Below, piece after piece: positions 21,826 through 29,317 of a stretch of DNA of 64,000 bases (position 1 is the stretch's first letter; every line of letters begins with the position of its first letter). Source of the DNA: Haloactinomyces albus (lineage in GTDB: Bacteria > Actinomycetota > Actinomycetes > Mycobacteriales > Pseudonocardiaceae); NCBI RefSeq assembly GCF_031458135.1, contig NZ_JAVDXW010000001.1, positions 620,001 through 684,000 of the forward strand, in the 5' to 3' direction. The notes under the pieces are model-generated. The model saw nothing but the letters and a program-made list of their open reading frames with translations. It ran no database searches and was not told the origin of the DNA. The translations under genes were made by a program, and so were the position numbers.

Positions 21826-23519
21826 GCATCCCGTCGGATCTGGACATCTCCCGGTCGTCCCCCCGCAAACCGCTGGAGGACGTCGCCGATCAACTCGGCA
21901 TCGGCTCACACCTGCTCGAACCCTATGGCCGCGACGTCGCGAAGATCTCGCTGCAGGCGTTCGACGAGATTCCCGAGACCACCCCGGCGAAGTACGTGGT
22001 GGTCTCCGCGATCACCCCGACTCCGCTGGGCGAAGGCAAGACCACCACGACGGTCGGACTCGGACAGGCCCTGCAGCAACTCGGCAAGCGCTCGACGATC
22101 GCGGTTCGCCAACCCTCCATGGGGCCGACCTTCGGAATCAAAGGCGGCGCCGCGGGCGGTGGCTACAGCCAGGTCGTCCCCATGGAGGCACTGAACCTGC
22201 ATCTGACCGGGGACATGCACGCCGTGACAGCGGCGCACAACATGCTCGCCGCGATGATCGACAACCACCTGCACAAGGGGAACCGGCTCGGCATCGACCC
22301 GCACCGCGTCACCTGGCGCCGTGTGATCGACGTCAATGACCGGGAACTGCGCAACATCGTCAGCGGGCTCGGGACCAGTGCCGACGGCACACCCCGGCAG
22401 AGCGGATTCGACATCACCGCCGCCAGCGAGGTCATGGCGGTGCTGGCGCTGTCCACATCGCTGCACGACATGCGGGCCCGGCTCGGGCGCATCGTCGTCG
22501 CCTACACCAAGGACGGCTCCCCGGTCACGGCCGAACAACTGGGCGCGGCCGGAGCGATGGCCGTGATCATGCGTGAAGCCATCAAACCGAACCTGATGCA
22601 GACGGTGGAGAACACACCGGTGCTGGTCCACGCCGGACCATTCGGCAATATCGCACACGGCAACTCCTCCATCATGGCCGATCGGATCGCCAGTCGCTGC
22701 AGCGATTTCCTGGTCACCGAGGCCGGATTCGGTGCCGACATGGGTGCGGAACGGTTCTTCAACATCAAGTGCCGCAACTCCGGGTTGCGTCCCGATGCAG
22801 CCGTTCTGGTCGCGACCGTGCGCGCCCTGAAGGCACACTCCGGTCGGTACCGTGTCGTGGCGGGCAAACCGTTGCCGGACGAGCTGCTCGCCGAGAGCCC
22901 GGACGACGTGCTGGCGGGGGCGGACAACCTGCGCAAGCAGATCGACAACATCCGCATGCACGGTGTCTCGCCCGTTGTGGCGATCAACGCGTTCCCGACC
23001 GACCATGCCACCGAACACGACGTCATCCGTCAGGTCGCCGAACAGGCGGGTGCGCGAGTGGCCGTGAGCAACCACTTCACCGACGGGGGTAAAGGCGCGG
23101 TCGAACTCGCCGAGGTGGTAGCCGAGGCAGCCGAGGATTCCAGCGACTTCCAGTTCCTGTATCCCGATTCGGCCGACCTGCGCACGAAGATCGAAACGAT
23201 CGCCAAGCGGGTCTACGGTGCCGAGGACGTGTCCTATCAACCGGCTGCGGCCCGATCGTTGGACAGCTACACCGAGAACGGGTTCGACTCACTGCCGGTG
23301 TGCATTGCCAAGACCCACCTGTCGCTGAGTTCCGATCCCACACTGCTGGGAGCCCCGACAGGATGGACGCTTCCGGTACGCGAGGTACGAGCCTCGGTGG
23401 GCGCCGGTTTCGTCTACCCGATCTGCGGTGACATGCGCACCATGCCCGGCCTGGGCTCACAACCCGCGGCCGAGCGCATCGACATCGACGACCGCGGTGA
23501 GGTCGTGGGGCTGAATTGA
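21822..23519 (+). CDS. fhs: Formate-tetrahydrofolate ligase
   Basis: The 565-residue enzyme joins formate and THF using ATP, or runs backward to yield formate and ATP from 10-formyl-THF. The P-loop TPTPLGEGKTTTTVGLGQAL and the region QPSMGPTFGIKGGAAGGGYS are diagnostic. Length is the normal 555-560 residues plus a short N-terminal tail. ATG 21822 overlaps the MetF-like stop. In a demethylation operon it completes oxidation of the methyl carbon to formate with ATP gain. An upstream open frame is not part of the protein. Confidence 0.97.
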   Translation: MSIPSDLDISRSSPRKPLEDVADQLGIGSHLLEPYGRDVAKISLQAFDEIPETTPAKYVVVSAITPTPLGEGKTTTTVGLGQALQQLGKRSTIAVRQPSMGPTFGIKGGAAGGGYSQVVPMEALNLHLTGDMHAVTAAHNMLAAMIDNHLHKGNRLGIDPHRVTWRRVIDVNDRELRNIVSGLGTSADGTPRQSGFDITAASEVMAVLALSTSLHDMRARLGRIVVAYTKDGSPVTAEQLGAAGAMAVIMREAIKPNLMQTVENTPVLVHAGPFGNIAHGNSSIMADRIASRCSDFLVTEAGFGADMGAERFFNIKCRNSGLRPDAAVLVATVRALKAHSGRYRVVAGKPLPDELLAESPDDVLAGADNLRKQIDNIRMHGVSPVVAINAFPTDHATEHDVIRQVAEQAGARVAVSNHFTDGGKGAVELAEVVAEAAEDSSDFQFLYPDSADLRTKIETIAKRVYGAEDVSYQPAAARSLDSYTENGFDSLPVCIAKTHLSLSSDPTLLGAPTGWTLPVREVRASVGAGFVYPICGDMRTMPGLGSQPAAERIDIDDRGEVVGLN

Positions 23520-24133
23520 GTCCCCTCGACACCTCCGTTCGGGATTTCCTGGCCGCGGTAGCCGCACCGACACCGTCCGCCACCGGCGGCGGCGTCAGTG
23601 CGGTGACCGCGGCTGCCGCCGCGGGACTGGTGGTGATGGTCGCCCGATTGTCGGCATCGTTACCGGACTCGGACGAGCTCACGGCACAAGCGGAGGGACT
23701 CCGCGAACGTGCGATGGAGATCGCGACGACCGATGCGGACTCCTATGCGGCGGTACTGGCGGCCCAGCGCCGTCCCCGGGAGGATCCGGAGCGTGCCCAG
23801 GCCCTGCGGGAAGCACTCGCGGAATCGGCGCAGCCACCCTTTCGACTCACCCTGCTCGCGGCCGAGATCGCCGATCTGGCGGCGGATCTGACGGCACGCG
23901 GTAAGCCGGGATTGCGCGGCGATGCGATCACCGCCGCCACGCTCGCCGCCGGTGCGGCACGAAGTAGCGCTGTCCTCGTGCGGATCAACCTGTCGACGGC
24001 CGGTCTCTCGCTCGAGCACGCCGACTCCGCCGACGTGGCAGCCGACGCGGCGGCTGCCACAGCACAACGCTGCGCGGGAACGGACCCGACCACAGCGGAC
24101 CTCTCCACGGAACGTGGAGTTTCCCCCGGGTGA
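23516..24133 (+). CDS. Cyclodeaminase/methenyl-THF cyclohydrolase family protein (FchA-like)
   Basis: The 205-residue helical protein starts at TTG 23516, overlapping the fhs stop (TTGA). It matches the formiminotransferase-cyclodeaminase C-domain family: FLAAVAAPTPSATGGGVSAV at the N-terminus, then MVARLS and helices rich in alanine. FchA members hydrolyse 5,10-methenyl-THF to 10-formyl-THF, exactly the step missing between the MetF-like protein and Fhs apart from methylene-THF dehydrogenase. No FolD-type dehydrogenase is present in the window, so that step must be encoded elsewhere. Confidence 0.85.
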   Translation: MSPLDTSVRDFLAAVAAPTPSATGGGVSAVTAAAAAGLVVMVARLSASLPDSDELTAQAEGLRERAMEIATTDADSYAAVLAAQRRPREDPERAQALREALAESAQPPFRLTLLAAEIADLAADLTARGKPGLRGDAITAATLAAGAARSSAVLVRINLSTAGLSLEHADSADVAADAAAATAQRCAGTDPTTADLSTERGVSPG

Positions 24134-24234
24134 GGACGTGGTCTCCCACCACGGCCGACTCCGTTCACCCGAACTCGACTCGATCTCCCGGAACACCGGG
24201 TCACCCTGCTGACCGACCGGGATCCTGCGAAGGC

Positions 24235-24258
24235 ATCCCGAGCCCTCCGGCTCGGGAT
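24235..24258 (+). terminator. Hairpin after the C1 operon
   Basis: ATCCCGAGCC-CTCC-GGCTCGGGAT is a perfect ten-pair stem with a four-base loop about 100 bases past the fchA-like stop. No clear T run follows, which is common in actinomycete terminators. Confidence 0.75.
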
Positions 24259-24291
24259 GTTGACATGTGATCCACCTAACCATGAATATTT

Positions 24292-24309
24292 TTCGACATC
24301 TTCGTCGAA
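24292..24309. promoter_or_regulatory. Inverted repeat upstream of the lipase gene
   Basis: TTCGAC-ATCTTC-GTCGAA is a perfect 6-6-6 repeat, itself flanked by GAAT and ATTC, in an unusually AT-rich stretch 40 bases before the ATG. It may be an operator or a 5' leader hairpin. Confidence 0.4.
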
Positions 24310-24349
24310 GATTCATTGTTGGTCGTTCGCACCGATCGAGGGAGACCCG

Positions 24350-25585
24350 ATGCCCGCATCCGGCCGATTACCCCGCCTGGTGACACTGTGCCTGGCAGTC
24401 ATGACCGGTGCGGCGGTGACCGCCACCGGCACCGCCGCAGCCCCCGCCACCTCCGCCTCGTTCTACGATCCACCTTCGCCCCTGCCTCCGGGAGAGAACG
24501 GCGACATCATCCGCCACGAACCATCGGAGTTCTTCCTCGACCCGCTCAAGACCTTGCCCGCCCGGGCCGATGTGCAGCGAATCATGTACCGCAGCACGGA
24601 CACACACGGCGAGCCCATGGCGGTCACCGGCACCGTACTCACCCCACACGCGCCGTGGCTCGGCACGGGCGAGCGCCCGATCATCGGTTATGCGGTCGGT
24701 ACCCAGGGCCAGGGTGATCAGTGCGCTCCCTCCAAGCTGCTGGCCGCAGGCAAGGAATACGAGGGCCTGTTCCTGAAGGGTCTGCTGGCACGAGGCTACG
24801 GAATCGCGATCACCGACTACGAGGGCTTGGGCACCCCCGGTACGCACACCTACACCAATCGCGCCTCGCAGGCGCACGCGGTGCTCGATGCGATCCGCGC
24901 CGCCCAGCGCCTGGACGAGTCCGGCCTGCCCGACGACGGGCCCGTCGCCACCTCCGGATACTCCCAAGGTGGCGGTGCCTCCGCCGCCGCAGCGGAACTA
25001 CAAGCCGACTACGCGCCCGAGCTGGACTTCCGCGGCTCCTACGCGGGAGCGGTACCGGCCGACCTCGGCGCCGTGGCTACATTTCTCGACGGCAGCCTCT
25101 ACTTCGGCTTCACCGGTTACGCGATCAACAGCCTCGAGGCCGCCTATCCCGCGGTGAACACCGACGAAATCCTCAACGAGCGCGGAGAGCGACTGCTCGA
25201 CGAGGTCGAGCAGCAGTGCGTGGGCGAAACCGTCGCCCGATATCCGTTCACGGAGTCCAGCACGCTCACCGAGGACGGTCGTACGCTGTCGGCCTACCTC
25301 GGCGAGGAGCCCTACGCCGCCGTCCTGGCCGAGCAGCACATCGGCAACCGTGCCCCCGAAGCACCGGTTCTGGTCGCGCACAGCTTCCTCGACGACACCG
25401 TGCCGTACGAGCAAGGCAGGAGCATGGCCCGCGCCTGGTGCGAAGCCGGGGCGACCGTGCGGTTCTCCACCTACTCGTCACCAACCCACGCCGCCACCGC
25501 AGCAGCAGCCTTCCCGGAGGCATTCGCTTTTCTGGAAGGACGCTTCGCCGGTCTTCCCGCTCCCGATAACTGCGGTACCTTCTGA
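24350..25585 (+). CDS. Secreted lipase/alpha-beta hydrolase (LIP family)
   Basis: The 411-residue protein starts at ATG 24350 after GGGAGA and has a signal peptide (RLPRLVTLCLAVMTGAAVTA, with likely cleavage near residue 31-37). The mature part is an alpha/beta hydrolase of the secretory lipase (LIP) type, with nucleophile S205 in SGYSQGGG, and late Asp (HSFLDDTVPY) and His (SPTHAATAAA) that complete the triad. It should act outside the cell on esters or triglycerides. It is flanked by terminators on both sides, so it is monocistronic. Confidence 0.88.
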   Translation: MPASGRLPRLVTLCLAVMTGAAVTATGTAAAPATSASFYDPPSPLPPGENGDIIRHEPSEFFLDPLKTLPARADVQRIMYRSTDTHGEPMAVTGTVLTPHAPWLGTGERPIIGYAVGTQGQGDQCAPSKLLAAGKEYEGLFLKGLLARGYGIAITDYEGLGTPGTHTYTNRASQAHAVLDAIRAAQRLDESGLPDDGPVATSGYSQGGGASAAAAELQADYAPELDFRGSYAGAVPADLGAVATFLDGSLYFGFTGYAINSLEAAYPAVNTDEILNERGERLLDEVEQQCVGETVARYPFTESSTLTEDGRTLSAYLGEEPYAAVLAEQHIGNRAPEAPVLVAHSFLDDTVPYEQGRSMARAWCEAGATVRFSTYSSPTHAATAAAAFPEAFAFLEGRFAGLPAPDNCGTF

Positions 25586-25621
25586 CGCCCTGACGCCATC
25601 TCCACGTCAACACCATCCCGA

Positions 25622-25653
25622 CCGCCCCGGGGCCTCTCCGTGCTCCGGGGCGG
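25622..25653 (+). terminator. Terminator after the lipase gene
   Basis: CCGCCCCGG (25622-25630) pairs with CCGGGGCGG (25645-25653), with extra GGC/GCT pairing inside, and TTTCGTT follows. This is a strong intrinsic terminator 37 bases after the stop. Confidence 0.85.
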
Positions 25654-25849
25654 TTTCGTTCGGTAATCGGACCCGATCACGAGACTCCGGCGGGCATCCC
25701 TGTATTGCGCACTTGCCCCCTCGCGGTGAAACTCCCGAGTAACTCGGCCACAAAACGGGGTTGTATTCGTATCACCATTACGGCACAGTGTTGCGCACCA
25801 CGGTCGACCCACCATGTCGACGCAACGCTCAACGGCGAGGAGTTCCACG

Positions 25850-27271
25850 TTGGAAACGATGCAACCCGCATACGGGGTTGTCCCCCTGTTGCTCATCGCA
25901 GCAGCAGCGGTCGCGTTGCTGCTGCTGCTGATCATGCGGTTCAAGCTGCATGCCTTCATCTCACTCGTGCTCGTCAGCCTGCTGGTGGCCCTGGCCACGC
26001 AGGTACCGCTGGACGAGATCGTGGATACCCTGCTCGCAGGGTTCGGGGAGACTCTTGCCAGCGTCGGTCTGCTGGTCGGCCTGGGAGCCATGATCGGGCG
26101 ACTACTCGAGATCACCGGCGGTGCGCAGGTCCTGGCGAACACCCTCATCAACCGCTTCGGAAGCAGCCGCGCTCCCCTCGCACTCGGCGTGGCATCGCTG
26201 ATCTTCGGTTTCCCGATCTTCTTCGACGCGGGATTCGTCGTCTTCCTGCCGATCATCTTCAGCGTGGCCAAGCGATTCGGTGGCTCGGTGCTGCTGTACG
26301 CACTGCCGGTGGCCGGCGGGTTCGCCGCGATGCACGCCTTCGTCCCACCTCATCCGGGGCCGGTCGCCGCGGCGACGCTGCTCGGCGCCAACGTCGGCCT
26401 GGTCCTGGTGGTCGGTTTGCTCGTCGCGATTCCCTCCTGGTACGTCGGCGCCTACCTGTTCTCCCGGTTCATCGGCCGCCGTATCGACGTGCCGATCCCC
26501 AACATTCCCGGTGCCGGGATCAACAGTGGCGGTGCCGGTGGCGGCGCCAGTGACACCGAGAACGAGGGGCAGGAACCCCCGGTGCAGCTGCCGCGCTTCG
26601 GCACCGTGATCATGATCCTGCTGGTCCCGCTGTTCCTGATCTTTTTGAACACGGGCCTGGACACGCTGGGCAGCATCGGCGTGGTGAATCCCGATCAGAC
26701 GTGGGTGCAAGCGCTGCAGATGATCGGGCAGACCCCGATCGCCCTGCTGGCCACGGCCATTCTCAGCATCGTGGTGCTGGGGCGCGGCCGCTCCAACGCC
26801 AACGTCGAGCAGATCGTCAACGGTGCGCTGGGCCCGGTGTGCTCGATCATTCTCATCACCGGTGCCGGCGGTATGTTCGGAGCGGTACTGAACAAGAGCG
26901 GGATCGGTACCGCTCTCGCCGACACGTTGGAGGCTGCGGGACTTCCGCTGATCGTGGCGGCTTTCGTGATCTCGACGACCCTGCGGGTCGCCCAGGGCTC
27001 GGCAACCGTCGCACTCACCACCACCGCGGGGCTGCTCGCCCCGACCGTGGCGGCCACCGAGGGCTTGTCCCCGCTCTACCGAGTCCTGCTGGTGCTGGCC
27101 ATCGCCTGTGGTGCGACGGTGCTCTCCCACGTCAACGACTCGGGGTTCTGGCTGGTGACCCGCTTCCTGGACATGGACGTCAAAACGGGCTTGAAGACCT
27201 GGACGGTGCTGGAGACCCTGCTCGGCGGGATCGCCTTCCTGCTGGTCTTCCTGATCAGCCTGGTGGCTTAG
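25850..27271 (+). CDS. gntP: Gluconate permease, GntP family
   Basis: The 473-residue integral membrane protein has some 12-14 hydrophobic helices and the GntP signatures FGFPIFFDAGFVVFLPIIFS and AAMHAFVPPHPGPVAAATLL, and it ends with the ALTTTAGLLAPTV region. It imports gluconate with protons. TTG 25850 is preferred because GAGGAG lies seven bases upstream. ATG 25814 (earlier) and ATG 25859 (later) are in frame but less well spaced. It overlaps the convergent GntR gene by four bases at the stops. Together with the repressor and gntK it forms a gluconate uptake unit. Confidence 0.92.
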   Translation: METMQPAYGVVPLLLIAAAAVALLLLLIMRFKLHAFISLVLVSLLVALATQVPLDEIVDTLLAGFGETLASVGLLVGLGAMIGRLLEITGGAQVLANTLINRFGSSRAPLALGVASLIFGFPIFFDAGFVVFLPIIFSVAKRFGGSVLLYALPVAGGFAAMHAFVPPHPGPVAAATLLGANVGLVLVVGLLVAIPSWYVGAYLFSRFIGRRIDVPIPNIPGAGINSGGAGGGASDTENEGQEPPVQLPRFGTVIMILLVPLFLIFLNTGLDTLGSIGVVNPDQTWVQALQMIGQTPIALLATAILSIVVLGRGRSNANVEQIVNGALGPVCSIILITGAGGMFGAVLNKSGIGTALADTLEAAGLPLIVAAFVISTTLRVAQGSATVALTTTAGLLAPTVAATEGLSPLYRVLLVLAIACGATVLSHVNDSGFWLVTRFLDMDVKTGLKTWTVLETLLGGIAFLLVFLISLVA

Positions 27272-28005
27272 CCGTGATCGTGTTCCGTGGAGTCGGGAGT
27301 GCGCGGCGGTGGCTCCGCCACGGCCGCGCTCACCTCGGTGACGATGCTGTGCATCGCCACTCGGGCCACATCCGCATCGCCGGCCACGATCGAGGAGGCG
27401 ACCAGCGCGTGGAAGCGCAGGGCTTTCTCCTCGGGCTGCGGCGGCATCAGGCGATGCACCGTGCGCCCCACCAGCACCTCCTCGATGACCTCGCACAATC
27501 CGGCCATCATCTCGTTGCCCGAGGACACCAGCACGAGGCGATGGAACTCGATGTCCAACGACAGAAACGCTTCCAGGTCCCCGGAGCGGCCGGTCTCGCC
27601 CATCAGCGGACCCAACTCGGCCAGTCGGGAACGCTGCTGCGGCGACGCGTGCTCAGCGGCCAGGGCGGCAGCGGGCGGCTCCACGGCAGCTCGCAGTTCC
27701 GTCAGCGACCGCAGTTGGGCGTCACGGCCGTGTCCCGCCATGCGCCAGCGGATGAGCTGCGGATCGAAGACGTTCCACTCGGTTTCCGCGGAGACTGTGA
27801 CACCCGTGCGGGGCCTGCTCACCACCAGGCCCATCGACTGCAGGACGCGCACGGCCTCGCGAGCCACGGTGCGCGAAACACCGAACTGCTGCTCGATCCG
27901 TTCGAGGGTCAGCACATCCCCCGGAACATAGTCACCACTGACGATCGCCGGGCCGAGCACGCTCAGCACACGGTTATGCAGGGTTCGATGATGCATCGAG
28001 ACCAT
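27268..28005 (-). CDS. GntR family (FCD) regulator of gluconate genes
   Basis: From ATG 28005, which has GGAGG about ten bases upstream, the product has 245 residues. The winged helix reads VLGPAIVSGDYVPGDVLTLE then FGVSRTVAREAVRVLQSMGL. The FCD domain follows with LDIEFHRLVLVSSGNEMM. This subfamily commonly represses gluconate or other sugar acid genes and dissociates on binding them. It is convergent with gntP and divergent from gntK, a position that fits control of both. Confidence 0.9.
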   Translation of the reverse strand: MVSMHHRTLHNRVLSVLGPAIVSGDYVPGDVLTLERIEQQFGVSRTVAREAVRVLQSMGLVVSRPRTGVTVSAETEWNVFDPQLIRWRMAGHGRDAQLRSLTELRAAVEPPAAALAAEHASPQQRSRLAELGPLMGETGRSGDLEAFLSLDIEFHRLVLVSSGNEMMAGLCEVIEEVLVGRTVHRLMPPQPEEKALRFHALVASSIVAGDADVARVAMHSIVTEVSAAVAEPPPRTPDSTEHDHG

Positions 28006-28054
28006 CCGGCACACCACCTCCCACACCGGCGTCGAGATCGCCCACGACAGCGCC

Positions 28055-28085
28055 TCGCATTGATATCACCAATCATACTGTCACC
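28055..28085. promoter_or_regulatory. Candidate GntR operator between the regulator and gntK
   Basis: The AT-rich segment contains the palindrome TGATATCA (28061-28068) followed by CCAATCAT. It is the only AT-rich stretch between the divergent genes and fits a GntR-type operator. Inference from position and symmetry. Confidence 0.45.
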
Positions 28086-28138
28086 AAGGCCGCATGGCCG
28101 GCATGCAAACCACAGCCACTCCGAGAGAGGAAAACACG

Positions 28139-28663
28139 ATGTCGATCCACGTCATGATCATGGGTGTGGCAGGATGCGGCAAAACAACGGTCGGCAAGCT
28201 GCTGGGAGAGCGGAGCGGCCTGGAGTACGCGGAAGCGGACGAGTTCCATCCACCTGCCAACATCGCCAAGATGAACTCGGGGCAGGCACTCACCGACGAG
28301 GATCGCCTTCCGTGGCTACACCGGCTCTCGGAGTGGACGGGCGAACGTCGGCGTGCCGGTGTATCGACGGTGCTGGCGTGCTCGGCACTCAAACGTTCCT
28401 ACCGCGACATCCTGCGCGTCCACGCCCCGGATCTGCGGATGGTGCACCTGTCCGGGCCTGCTGACCTGGTTCGATCCCGGATGCTCAGCCGGGGGGAGCA
28501 TTTCATGCCCGCTGCACTCCTGGAGTCCCAACTGCGGGACCTCGAACCGTTGCAGGACGACGAGGACGGCACCACGCTGGACCTGACACTCGCACCGACC
28601 GATCTCGTGCAACGGTCACTCGCTTGGCTTGCACAGCAACCGGCCGACAGCACTCCGTCGTGA
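28139..28663 (+). CDS. gntK: Gluconokinase
   Basis: The 174-residue P-loop kinase phosphorylates gluconate to 6-phosphogluconate for the pentose phosphate pathway. It has Walker A GVAGCGKTTVGKLL at residues 9-22, the family motif EADEFHPPANIAKMNSGQAL, and TVLACSALKRSYRDILR. Length is normal for thermoresistant gluconokinases. ATG 28139 follows GAGAGGAAA. It is divergent from the GntR regulator and is followed closely by a convergent stress protein gene. Confidence 0.95.
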   Translation: MSIHVMIMGVAGCGKTTVGKLLGERSGLEYAEADEFHPPANIAKMNSGQALTDEDRLPWLHRLSEWTGERRRAGVSTVLACSALKRSYRDILRVHAPDLRMVHLSGPADLVRSRMLSRGEHFMPAALLESQLRDLEPLQDDEDGTTLDLTLAPTDLVQRSLAWLAQQPADSTPS

Positions 28664-28691
28664 GCCGGAGTGCCCGGTCAACACTTTCCGG

Positions 28692-29114
28692 TCAGCGCAC
28701 CACGGTCACCGGACAGTGCGCGCTGTGCACGAGTTTCAGCGCGACCGAACCGAGCATCATGCCACCGAGAGCACCATGCCCCTGGTTGCCCAGTACCAGC
28801 AGGTCGGCCTGACGCGTCAGCCCCACGAATTCGTCGACCACGTGCCCGCGCAGCAGCCTTGTCTTGAGGTCCACCTGGGGAAACTCCGCACGTACCGGAT
28901 CGACGACCTTGTCCAGGGAAACCCGGGCACGCTTTTCGAGCTCCACGTCGGGGACGGCCACTCGGTAACCGAACTGGACCGGCTGGTGCCACACCGTGAT
29001 CGCATGGACCACACCGCTGAGGCGGTATGTGTACTCCGCGGCCCAGCGCAGTGCATGTCCGGACTTGTCCGAGCCATCCACGCCCACGATGACAATCGGT
29101 GGACGCTGCGCCAT
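28692..29114 (-). CDS. Universal stress protein (UspA family)
   Basis: The 140-residue single-domain protein has the UspA start IVIVGVDGSDKSGHALRWAA and the ATP-binding loop GNQGHGALGGMMLGSVALKL. It probably binds ATP and acts in stress or dormancy. ATG 29114 is preceded by GGAGGGAG. It is convergent with gntK and shares no operon with it. Metabolic stress is a likely inducer, but no regulator site is recognised. Confidence 0.92.
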   Translation of the reverse strand: MAQRPPIVIVGVDGSDKSGHALRWAAEYTYRLSGVVHAITVWHQPVQFGYRVAVPDVELEKRARVSLDKVVDPVRAEFPQVDLKTRLLRGHVVDEFVGLTRQADLLVLGNQGHGALGGMMLGSVALKLVHSAHCPVTVVR

Positions 29115-29317
29115 GATCGACTCCCTCCGGTGCCCCTCGCCTGCCATGACGAAAAGGCCGGTACTTCAGCAAACGCTCGGGCCCTTTTCCGACACACCAC
29201 TTGATCGTATGGCACACATATCGCCTTCGCCAACCACACGACACGCCCGCCGGGCATGATCGGGCAACAGGTGCAGGCACCGAGAAACCGGCTGCTGCCG
29301 CACCGGCAGGCGGATTC

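Noticed and set aside
23743..24204. Minus-strand frame opposite the FchA-like gene
   Set aside because: The plus-strand FchA-like protein is coupled to fhs by TTGA and shows family features; the opposite frame has none.
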